Below the pieces are notes generated by a model. It was given only the letters and a program-made list of their open reading frames with translations. It searched no databases and was not told the origin of the DNA. Positions 47,368 to 55,132 of a stretch of 64,000 nt of DNA are shown here, piece by piece. The DNA comes from Pseudoalteromonas luteoviolacea S2607 (GTDB taxonomy: Bacteria > Pseudomonadota > Gammaproteobacteria > Enterobacterales > Alteromonadaceae), in NCBI RefSeq assembly GCF_001625575.1, contig NZ_AUXV01000056.1, positions 558,001 through 622,000 of the forward strand. Reading direction: 5' to 3'. A program made the position numbers and the translations under genes. Each line of letters starts with the position of its first letter. Within the stretch, counting starts at the first letter, position 1.

Positions 47368-48090
47368 TTATTGGGCCTTATTTACCTTATATGATTTAAT
47401 GTTACCTTCATTTTCAGAGGTCGAAGTGATATAAGCCAACTGAATATCTCCGGCTTGTGGAGATAGCGTGGCTTTGGCAATCGGGTTTTGTGTATTTGCT
47501 CCCTGTCCGGCTTTTACAACAATAAGCTCGTTGCGCTCAATCGGTAAATCCAGGTAGTTAGTCGTATCACCATATTCAAGGTTTTCTGCCACTTTTTCAT
47601 CGCCCATATAGATATCAATCTTACCCATATCAGCTACATAGGTATGAAAAATAATGACGCGATATTTACTACTGGCAATTTCATCATCATTGATTTTAAC
47701 AGCACCCAATTGTGCAGCTTGTGCGGAGTCGTTGTCGAGACGACCAAATGTGTAAACAACATAATCTGCGTGCTCAGAAAAACGAAAGCGGGTAGACTCT
47801 ATTGCGGTCTCAAGAGAGTTACCTTTAACACCGTAAAATGCGAAAACGTTACCGTCTGAATCATCTTGCACTAACATCTTTTCATCAGACTTCTCACCAA
47901 ACAACAGACCATTTTTATCCGTTAAAGACATTTCCTCATGGCCTTTTTCGAACTGCCAGTACACATCGACTTCGCTATTCACTAAATTAATGGCACTAAC
48001 GTCTGCTGTGTAGGTGTCATCGTCATTACAACCTGCCAATACACCAACCACAACTGATAATACTAACCCTTTGATTAAATTCACCTTCAT
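47368..48090 (-). CDS. DUF4397-like lipoprotein
   Basis: A 240-residue putative outer-surface or periplasmic lipoprotein with lipobox LAGC (about 19-22). The mature part has two similar beta-rich halves. The segment AINLVNSEVDVYWQF resembles the V-D-V-Y strand of DUF4397 domains, and a second such stretch is KIDIYMGDEKVAENLEYG. The ATG taken follows GGAGG at a short two-base spacing; an in-frame TTG nine bases before lacks a site. Monocistronic, with terminator. No function is established for the family. Confidence 0.65.
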   Translation of the reverse strand: MKVNLIKGLVLSVVVGVLAGCNDDDTYTADVSAINLVNSEVDVYWQFEKGHEEMSLTDKNGLLFGEKSDEKMLVQDDSDGNVFAFYGVKGNSLETAIESTRFRFSEHADYVVYTFGRLDNDSAQAAQLGAVKINDDEIASSKYRVIIFHTYVADMGKIDIYMGDEKVAENLEYGDTTNYLDLPIERNELIVVKAGQGANTQNPIAKATLSPQAGDIQLAYITSTSENEGNIKSYKVNKAQ

Positions 48091-48281
48091 CTCCTCCAAT
48101 TGTCACTGGGAAAAGTATAATCAAAGGGAGATTTTCAAGTTGTTACCGAGTGTAATTATTAACTACTTTGATGTATTCAAGCGTAATGAAAACAATGAAA
48201 AGATGCGTAACATCGTAAATTTCACTGATTTTAGATAAACTTTGTGGTGCTTTATTTTATATTACTGCAAAAGGGTCAGCG

Positions 48282-49202
48282 TTAAATATTACAAAAGCTC
48301 ATCGCACAGTTGTTTCTGAGCTCTTGCTCAAACAGTTTTTGTAAGATTGTAATGTCATTTGTGCGTACATAATTAGGTCTTACAACCAAAGAAATTGTGC
48401 GATGAGGTCCTGGCTCATTGAGATGAATAGCCACCAAATCGGACTCCCCTTTTACAAGCTGGTCCAATGCCATTTGAGGCACAAGCGTGGTTCCCATTTT
48501 TCCAGCCACCATTTGAATTAAGGTATGTAAGCTTGTGCTATCAAAAGAAGTGTCTTTTTGATCGTTGGATAGCTTACATGCACTAAGCGCATGTTCCTTA
48601 AGGCAATGGCCATCCTTTAGCAGCATAAGTTTGTCTATTTCAAACTGTTCACTGGTAATTTCTTCAATGCTGGTTGTGCACTCGTCTTTATGACTCACCC
48701 AATAGAAATCTTCATGCCAAAAATCAAATGCCATCAATCCTTCTATTTGATATGGTAATGCCAAAACAGCCGCATCTAAATCACCTTGGCGCAACATATC
48801 AACCAACACATGAGACTGCTCCTCAATAATTTTTAACCTAAATTCTGGGTATTGATTACGTACTTCAGGTAACACTTTTGGAAGTAGAAATGGCCCGATT
48901 GTTGGGATCACGCCAATCTTCATAGGACGGCATAGAGGCGCTTTGCTGGTTTGAGCAAGGGTCATCAATTCATCCATTTCTAGCTTGATGCTTCTTGCTT
49001 TGTCGAGTAGCTGCCTGCCCTCTTCTGTGACAAACACATGTTTGTTGTTGCGTTCAAAAATAACTGTACCTAACTGCTTCTCGAACTCATGAATCGCGGT
49101 ACTCAAAGTAGACTGCGACACATGGCAAGCATCCGCAGCCTTTTTAAAATGCAGTGTTTTCTCGACCGCCAGCGCATATACAATTTGTTTAAGTGATACC
49201 AT
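48282..49202 (-). CDS. oxyR: Peroxide-sensing LysR regulator OxyR
   Basis: A 306-residue LysR-type activator of hydrogen peroxide defence. The N-terminal helix-turn-helix includes KAADACHVSQSTLSTAIHEFEKQLG. The redox pair Cys200 and Cys209 is in GHCLKEHALSAC, with the same eight-residue gap as Cys199/Cys208 in E. coli OxyR, so disulfide switching should work. Further marks are GVIPTIGPFLLP and the C-terminal VAGKMGTTLVPQMAL. It is divergent from katG with about 300 bases between, the classical arrangement of a regulator and its target. Confidence 0.93.
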   Translation of the reverse strand: MVSLKQIVYALAVEKTLHFKKAADACHVSQSTLSTAIHEFEKQLGTVIFERNNKHVFVTEEGRQLLDKARSIKLEMDELMTLAQTSKAPLCRPMKIGVIPTIGPFLLPKVLPEVRNQYPEFRLKIIEEQSHVLVDMLRQGDLDAAVLALPYQIEGLMAFDFWHEDFYWVSHKDECTTSIEEITSEQFEIDKLMLLKDGHCLKEHALSACKLSNDQKDTSFDSTSLHTLIQMVAGKMGTTLVPQMALDQLVKGESDLVAIHLNEPGPHRTISLVVRPNYVRTNDITILQKLFEQELRNNCAMSFCNI

Positions 49203-49502
49203 CTGTTTGTTCTTTATTTTAGATTGTTTTCTCTATCTTAATCGTTAAATCAAATAATGCACCCGCTCGGATGCTTAGAAATCAACCAATTCTAGTTTTC
49301 GATTCAAGCAAAATAAATAAAAGACAATAATTTCAATTAGATAGAACCCATTAAGTGCATTGCTAATGAGTATTCTAAAAAACTGATGATTATCTTTAAG
49401 TTATTCAATTTTAATTCTTAAGTTTGTACTTTTAGGCTCTAAAGAGCACTCACTCAGGTGGATGACAGACAAAACCTGAGCATACTCATTTGGAGCTTTT
49501 TT

Positions 49503-51716
49503 ATGCGTACACATCTATTAACCTTAGCAGCAACCGTTAGTATGGCACTTTCAAGTGCCGCTAATGCATCACCGTCTGCAACTCAAATCAAAACCAATCA
49601 ATTTTGGTGGCCTGAACAACTCGACCTGAGCCCCTTAAGACAACACAGTGGCAAATCAAACCCATATGGTGAGCACTTTGATTACCGAAGTGAATTTATC
49701 AAGCTCGATTTAGAAGCTGTAAAAGCCGACATTAAAGCCACTTTAACTGATTCAAAAGATTGGTGGCCTGCCGATTGGGGACACTATGGACCATTGATGA
49801 TCCGTATGGCTTGGCACAGCGCCGGCGTTTACCGTGTTCACGATGGCCGAGGGGGTGCAGCTGGTGGGCAACAACGCTTTAACCCACTGAACAGTTGGCC
49901 AGACAATGCCAATTTGGATAAAGCAAGACGTTTACTTTGGCCAGTTAAGCAAAAATACGGTAAACAACTCTCTTGGGCCGATCTGATGGTACTCGCTGGC
50001 AATGTCTCCTTGGAGTCCATGGGTTTTAAAACCTTTGGTTTTGCCGGTGGCAGAAGCGACGATTGGGAGCCTGATTTAGTCTATTGGGGTCCAGAGACAG
50101 CTTTTTTGGCTGATGAAAGGCGCGATAAAAAAGGTAAGCTAAAAGGTCCACTCGCGGCTGTAGAAATGGGGTTAATCTATGTTAACCCTCAAGGCCCGCA
50201 CGGTAAACCCGACCCAATTTTAGCAGCTAAAGATATACGCTTATCATTTGGTCGTATGGCAATGAATGATGAAGAAATCGTCGCGTTGATCGCAGGCGGC
50301 CATACATTTGGTAAAGCCCATGGCGCTAAAAAGCCCAGCAATTGCGTAGGAAAAGAGCCCGCAGCAGCGCCGACTGAACAGCAAGGGTTTGGCTGGAAAA
50401 ATACCTGTGGGAGCGGTAAAGGAGCAGATACAAGTACCAGTGGATTCGAAGGTGCGTGGACAGTGACTCCAACACGATGGTCAACCAATTATTTAGATAA
50501 TTTGATGAATTTCAACTGGGTACAGACTAAAAGCCCAGCGGGCGCAATTCAGTGGATCCCAGATAATCCTGCGGCTGCAAACTTAGTGCCCGATGCTCAC
50601 ATCAAAAACAAGCGCAGCGCACCAATCATGTTTACAACAGATCTGGCGCTCAAAGAAGATCCTGCATTTCGTAAAATTGTCGAACGCTTCCGAGCCGACC
50701 CAAAAGAGTACGAGCTCGCTTTTGCAAAAGCCTGGTTTAAGCTCACTCACAGAGATATGGGGCCTCGCGCACGTTATCTCGGGAATGACATTCCAAAGGA
50801 TACCTTACTCTGGCAAGATCCTCTGCCCGAACAAACAGGCAAGAGAGTCTCAAGTTCGGATGTTAAAAAGCTAAAAAAAGCCATTCTTGATACTGGGCTA
50901 AGTAATGCAGATCTCATTGAAACTGCTTGGGCTGCTGCATCGAGCCACCGCATAACAGATATGCGCGGCGGCGCCAATGGGGCAAGGGTCAGACTCGCGC
51001 CTCAAAACAACTGGGCTGTAAATAACCCAACACAGCTCGCTTCTGTGCTAAACAAACTAGAGCGCGTGCAAGCAAGGTTCAACAGCAAATCAAGACGGAA
51101 GGTCTCAATGGCTGACTTGATTGTGCTTGGTGGCGCCGTAGGAATTGAAAATGCTGCGAGTAATGCAGGTTTCAAAGTTTCGGTACCGTTTGTCCCGGGA
51201 CGCACTGATGCAAGCCAAGCTCAAACAGATGTATTGTCGTTTAGTTATCTAGAACCAAAAGCAGACGCTTTTAGAAATTACTATCAAGAGAGTGCATTTA
51301 TGTCTCCTACCAAGATGCTTGTAGACAAAGCAAATATGCTTGGTTTATCGGTCCCAGAAATGACTGTGCTATTAGGTGGTATGCGAGTGTTAAACACCAA
51401 TACAGATAATTCCAAAACTGGCGTGCTCACTCACACACCAGGAAGCTTAAATAATGCCTTTTTTGTCAACCTTTTAGATATGCGTACTAAATGGAAAAAG
51501 TCAGATAATAAGCTGGGTATGTATCATGGTTTCGACAGGAAATCCGGAGACAAGTTATGGCAAGCAAGTTCGGTTGACTTGATATTTGGTTCAAACTCGG
51601 AATTGCGCGCAATCGCTGAAGTATATGCATCTCATGACGCCAAACAAAAGTTTGTTGATGACTTTGTCACGGCTTGGGTCAAAGTCATGCAACTGGACAG
51701 ATTTGATCTACAGTAG
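49503..51716 (+). CDS. katG: Catalase-peroxidase KatG, with signal peptide
   Basis: Bifunctional heme catalase-peroxidase, 737 residues. The distal triad is Arg101, Trp104 and His105 in RMAWHSAGVYR, and the proximal heme ligand is His267 in GGHTFGKAHG. The Trp104-Tyr226-Met252 set, needed for the catalase cross-link, has exactly the M. tuberculosis KatG spacing. The N terminus (MRTHLLTLAATVSMALSSAANASP) is a Sec signal, so this form is exported, as for the KatP group. The ATG has GGAG seven bases upstream; a longer frame start would bury the signal. The divergent oxyR next to it is the expected regulator. The C-terminal duplicated domain is complete. Confidence 0.95.
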   Translation: MRTHLLTLAATVSMALSSAANASPSATQIKTNQFWWPEQLDLSPLRQHSGKSNPYGEHFDYRSEFIKLDLEAVKADIKATLTDSKDWWPADWGHYGPLMIRMAWHSAGVYRVHDGRGGAAGGQQRFNPLNSWPDNANLDKARRLLWPVKQKYGKQLSWADLMVLAGNVSLESMGFKTFGFAGGRSDDWEPDLVYWGPETAFLADERRDKKGKLKGPLAAVEMGLIYVNPQGPHGKPDPILAAKDIRLSFGRMAMNDEEIVALIAGGHTFGKAHGAKKPSNCVGKEPAAAPTEQQGFGWKNTCGSGKGADTSTSGFEGAWTVTPTRWSTNYLDNLMNFNWVQTKSPAGAIQWIPDNPAAANLVPDAHIKNKRSAPIMFTTDLALKEDPAFRKIVERFRADPKEYELAFAKAWFKLTHRDMGPRARYLGNDIPKDTLLWQDPLPEQTGKRVSSSDVKKLKKAILDTGLSNADLIETAWAAASSHRITDMRGGANGARVRLAPQNNWAVNNPTQLASVLNKLERVQARFNSKSRRKVSMADLIVLGGAVGIENAASNAGFKVSVPFVPGRTDASQAQTDVLSFSYLEPKADAFRNYYQESAFMSPTKMLVDKANMLGLSVPEMTVLLGGMRVLNTNTDNSKTGVLTHTPGSLNNAFFVNLLDMRTKWKKSDNKLGMYHGFDRKSGDKLWQASSVDLIFGSNSELRAIAEVYASHDAKQKFVDDFVTAWVKVMQLDRFDLQ

Positions 51717-51722
51717 TACCTA

Positions 51723-51753
51723 AAGTAAAAGCCGCACATCGCGGCTTTTACTT
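51723..51753 (+). terminator. Rho-independent terminator after katG
   Basis: A perfect 13-bp stem (AAGTAAAAGCCGC / GCGGCTTTTACTT) with a five-base loop and built-in T run, seven bases after the stop. Confidence 0.85.
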
Positions 51754-51869
51754 AGAAGGACTTATTTTTACAGAGTTTTGTTTAATAGTTACTTTTTAAC
51801 TATGACGTGTATTTTTATGATTAAACGCCTTTCAACCCACAGTTACCCAACCAACCTTTGCTTTCAAGC

Positions 51870-52373
51870 TTAACCAACTATTAGCCTATTATTCGTATCT
51901 CTACTGGACAGAACTTGGCTAGCATCAAACGAAGTTGCACGCTTTGCCATGCGATCGTACAACAGGACATTGACTGTGGCCGCTAGGTTCATACACCCTG
52001 TTGTTGGTACATACACAACGGCGTCAGCTGCATCAACAATATTTTGTGGCAAGCTGCCATCTTCTGGACCAAAAATATACAGCGCATCATCTGGGTGCTT
52101 AAATTCAGGCAACGGAGTGGCACCTTCTACCAACTCCACGCACACCAAAGCTCTTCCCGGTGTTTTTAATGAGATTAAGTCATCAACTTGCTGAATCGTA
52201 ATGTGATCAGCAATGTTTTTTGTATCTGTATGATACTTTGCGGCTTTTGCATACCGGTTACCATTAAAGTATACAGCCTGCGCCCCATAGCACCCCGCTG
52301 CACGTAATACACCACCTACATTGGTTGGTGATTTTGGGTTAACCAATCCAATAGCCGAATACGACTTACTCAT
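51870..52373 (-). CDS. TrmH/SpoU family RNA methyltransferase
   Basis: A 167-residue SPOUT-class methyltransferase. The N-terminal motif GLVNPKSPTNVGGVLRAAGCYGA is the SpoU motif 1 with the conserved Asn and Arg. The deep trefoil-knot motifs are YIFGPEDGSLPQN and VYVPTTGCMNLAATVNVLLYDR, which bind S-adenosylmethionine. It has no extra RNA-binding domain, so it is a minimal member. It probably 2'-O-methylates a tRNA or rRNA nucleotide; the target is not determined. Confidence 0.88.
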   Translation of the reverse strand: MSKSYSAIGLVNPKSPTNVGGVLRAAGCYGAQAVYFNGNRYAKAAKYHTDTKNIADHITIQQVDDLISLKTPGRALVCVELVEGATPLPEFKHPDDALYIFGPEDGSLPQNIVDAADAVVYVPTTGCMNLAATVNVLLYDRMAKRATSFDASQVLSSRDTNNRLIVG

Positions 52374-52763
52374 ATTATTTAACTCTCATGTATAGGCAGT
52401 TCAGCTGCCAAAAAATACCGACGCGCGATTGTATCATGTGCATAAGATTGTGCCAGTAAGCCAATACATCATAGTAAGTGAGATTTAGACATAAACTGTA
52501 ACAATTGGGAAATTACCATCTCATAAAACCCCATTCAATTCAGATGAAAACTGTTGCCAAAAAAGAAAGTTTATAAAACAATTCATTAAGCATTTCTATC
52601 TAAGAAAACGTAATAAAACATTTCAGAAACAGAACCTGCAAAAGGAACAAAGTTTAGTGTTTTTCCTGCACGAATGTAACATTTCATGTTTTTACATTGA
52701 ATCTAGGCGCTCTATTCGCTAGCTTTGAAACGGTACAATTTTGTACAAATCAAGGAGATACCA
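52374..52763. other. Upstream region of the RiPP-like precursor gene
   Basis: About 390 AT-rich bases, gene-free. The first part is the promoter region of the methyltransferase gene. A 6-2-6 inverted repeat at 52733-52746 lies just before the ribosome binding site of the precursor. No other element is recognised; modification or transport genes are absent. Confidence 0.5.
52733..52746. promoter_or_regulatory. Inverted repeat before the precursor gene, possible operator
   Basis: GTACAA-TT-TTGTAC ends five bases before the AAGGAG ribosome binding site. Position and symmetry suit a repressor site or an mRNA hairpin controlling translation; no regulator is known. Confidence 0.4.
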
Positions 52764-52928
52764 ATGAAATTAAAAATAAAGAAAAGCACAATAAAACACT
52801 TATCTAACAAACGTTCATTGAACTTAGATTTAACGCCAAACGTTGCTGGCGGTAAACCATTGGTCGAGACGCGTGCGGCATGTCAGTCTATTTGGGCCTG
52901 TACTAACCCACAAGCTTGCTTGTCTTAA
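52764..52928 (+). CDS. Orphan RiPP precursor, class I lanthipeptide-like
   Basis: A 54-residue peptide. A Lys-rich leader (MKLKIKKSTIKHLSNKR) is followed by LNLDLTP, which resembles the leader box recognised by LanB dehydratases, and VAGG (27-30), a double-glycine cleavage site. The predicted core of 24 residues holds cysteines at 40, 46 and 52, exactly six apart, with Ser and Thr residues between, as needed for thioether rings. AAGGAG is six bases before the ATG; a longer frame start 39 bases upstream lacks a site. Similar leaders occur in lanthipeptide-type precursors of marine bacteria. No dehydratase, cyclase, radical-SAM or peptidase-transporter gene is present in the window, so the peptide is orphan here. 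Type of modification is inferred. Confidence 0.7.
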   Translation: MKLKIKKSTIKHLSNKRSLNLDLTPNVAGGKPLVETRAACQSIWACTNPQACLS

Positions 52929-53146
52929 GCAAATCAAAAGCACTTGTAACATGCCATTTTGATGGCTTAGTCGAGCGGCCTTGATGAAACCAGAGGTCGC
53001 TCATATGATGAATTAAATTTTAAGCTAGCATCGCAAAGCAACTAGACTTAGCTTTCTTGCCATTATTTGTCATCTATCGCGCGACGGCTCAGCTAAGAAC
53101 AATACAAATCCGCGTATCAAAGCATGCCCTTGCACAAATACATCTG

Positions 53147-53593
53147 CTACACCCAGCGCCTAACATTGCGACAATAAGCTTGGTATTGCTCTGCAAATTT
53201 TTCGAGCATCACTCGCTCTTCAAAGCGAATATACCAACGGTCGGATACCAGTACGAATAATACAACAAACCCCAAAATTAGCTCATTTGCACCTAAAAGC
53301 AGGCAAAACCCTAATAGCGATATAACAAACCCCAAATACATTGGATTGCGTGTGTATTTAAACACCCCCTCCACCACGAGTTTATTTGGCTCACCAAATG
53401 TCATTACGTTGGTGTCGGCACGAATGAATTGACGTTTTGCTCGCACGGATAGCATCAAACCTAAAAAAGCAAAAGGCAAACCGATTAAATTAAATGGAAA
53501 TAAAAGATAATGTGGCAATGCAAACCACCAGCAAGTTAAGCTCATCGTGACGAGCGTTAGTATAAATAAATTGGGGGGAAGTAACTTTTGCAT
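53147..53593 (-). CDS. Isoprenylcysteine carboxyl methyltransferase-like membrane protein
   Basis: A 148-residue membrane protein with about four hydrophobic segments and the C-terminal signature of the ICMT/phospholipid methyltransferase family: YTRNPMYLGFVISLLG followed by RFEERVMLEKFAEQYQAYCRNVRRWV. These enzymes use S-adenosylmethionine to methylate small membrane-associated substrates; in bacteria the acceptors are mostly unknown. Lies 57 bases downstream of the Crp/Fnr gene on the same strand, so probably in one operon with it and the acetyltransferase. Confidence 0.85.
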   Translation of the reverse strand: MQKLLPPNLFILTLVTMSLTCWWFALPHYLLFPFNLIGLPFAFLGLMLSVRAKRQFIRADTNVMTFGEPNKLVVEGVFKYTRNPMYLGFVISLLGFCLLLGANELILGFVVLFVLVSDRWYIRFEERVMLEKFAEQYQAYCRNVRRWV

Positions 53594-53650
53594 TTTTTGC
53601 TCCTTGAAATAACGAGCAGTTTAATGGTCAAGTTACTGGCCTACCTTAAC

Positions 53651-54244
53651 CTATGTTAAGCCCATTTTATTTCTAATCCTGGATAAACTGACATCCGTTA
53701 TCCCTAAATACATCGCAACTTGGTTGAGGGCAATATGCTGAGCCTGATCGCCAAAGTCATCTAAAAACTGCTGATATCTCTGCTGGGCACTTAAAAGTAA
53801 CAATCCCGCTTCTCGCTTTTCTTTCTTCAAAGCTAATTGCTCGTAGACCTTTCGTACATACTCACTCCAGTTTAAGTTCGCTCTAGCAAGTCCGAGCAAT
53901 CGCTCGTATGGTATCGACGCTGTTATGCAAGTGCTTAACGCCTGTGCATAAAATGGGCTTGGTTGCCTTTCAATCAATGAGCCTATGCTTGTAAAAGCAC
54001 CACCGTGTTTTACCAATGATTTATTAAATTCTTTGCCTTGAGCATCAATATAATAGTATCTACCAACGCCTGAAATGAGAAAGTACACATCAGAAACAAT
54101 GTCTTGGCAACGAAATATATGGGCTTTGGGTGCATGCTCGTTAAACTTAAAATGTGGCAGCGCACTGCCTAATTCTTGCTCATCAAATGGTACCAATGTG
54201 GTGAGTATCGACTGCAATAACTGCCTGCTTTTGGCTTCATCCAT
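53651..54244 (-). CDS. Crp/Fnr-type transcriptional regulator
   Basis: A 197-residue regulator. The N-terminal cyclic-nucleotide-binding-like beta-roll (about 20-120, DVYFLISGVGRYYYID) is joined by a long helix to a winged helix (about 150-197) with the recognition segment IALNQVAMYLGITDVSLSRIRNKM. It has no Fnr-type cysteine cluster, so it should sense a ligand other than oxygen through an Fe-S centre. The gene begins 18 bases after the acetyltransferase stop and is probably in the same operon. Confidence 0.87.
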   Translation of the reverse strand: MDEAKSRQLLQSILTTLVPFDEQELGSALPHFKFNEHAPKAHIFRCQDIVSDVYFLISGVGRYYYIDAQGKEFNKSLVKHGGAFTSIGSLIERQPSPFYAQALSTCITASIPYERLLGLARANLNWSEYVRKVYEQLALKKEKREAGLLLLSAQQRYQQFLDDFGDQAQHIALNQVAMYLGITDVSLSRIRNKMGLT

Positions 54245-54262
54245 GCGATGTTCAACTCAACT

Positions 54263-54718
54263 TTATGCCACAGTCAATGGGTTATGCTTCACAAACAAAA
54301 GTGTGTCATGGTCATAGATTTCATTGCACCAGTGGTGTTTGCTCAATATTAAATCAGGCGCGGTGTTCCGCTCTTTCACACGAGCAAAACCAAATTTTTC
54401 ATAAAACTCAGCTAGGTGAGAGAATGGTAAACAATACACACTCTGAAAATGGCTGGCGCTTTCAACTAAGAATGAAACGAGTTTATCGGCAATACCCGCC
54501 CCTCTAAAATTAGGGTTCACATACATTCCGCCTAATTCAGCATCTTTATCTGATATCGTCTGCACTCGCCCCACACCCACTTTTTGTCCATCGATAACAG
54601 CGATTGCAATTAAATCCTGTTCAGGGTTTGAGAGTTTAAAACCAATGCGCTGATATTGCTCATTGACCCAATGAATTTCCTCTTGCTTTGCTATTCTAAT
54701 CGTGACCTTGTGACTCAT
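54263..54718 (-). CDS. GNAT family N-acetyltransferase
   Basis: A 151-residue acetyltransferase: ELGGMYVNPNFRGAGIADKLVSFLV carries the acetyl-CoA loop RGAGIA, and AEFYEKFGF is the C-terminal motif. AAGGAG precedes the start by nine bases. It is the first gene of a probable three-gene operon with the Crp/Fnr regulator and the ICMT-like gene. Acceptor unknown. Confidence 0.85.
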   Translation of the reverse strand: MSHKVTIRIAKQEEIHWVNEQYQRIGFKLSNPEQDLIAIAVIDGQKVGVGRVQTISDKDAELGGMYVNPNFRGAGIADKLVSFLVESASHFQSVYCLPFSHLAEFYEKFGFARVKERNTAPDLILSKHHWCNEIYDHDTLLFVKHNPLTVA

Positions 54719-55132
54719 TGTCTTCTACTCCTTAAAACATCCTAATGTCTGAATATCATAGGCTTATGATAAATACCAGCCATTAACTCGAATGAATGAC
54801 AATTTACATAGTAATGAATTTTAAGTTTGATAGCGACATTGACTGTTGACCAATGAGAAACTCATTTATTTCAGCTAATTAGATTACTTTTTAAAGACAA
54901 AAGAAGCGCGACATTAAATCAATTCGCCCCCAGTAATTAACACCTATCAAACTGTAAATATTGATGTTTTCATTTCTTTTTGCATTGCATCTACCTTCTA
55001 TTAGTTTCTCTACTATACATTCGTACATAACATAATTTGGCAATAATGAAACGCATTGTTATTTAGCTTCTATACTTGTTTCAGGACTTTTGATATTTCT
55101 CGCTACAACAGCGTCTTAAGGGAATTTTGAAC
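54719..55132. other. Gene-free stretch between divergent operons
   Basis: About 410 AT-rich bases between the acetyltransferase operon and the large chemoreceptor gene. No hairpin, operator repeat or plausible small gene stands out; it must hold two divergent promoters. Confidence 0.5.
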
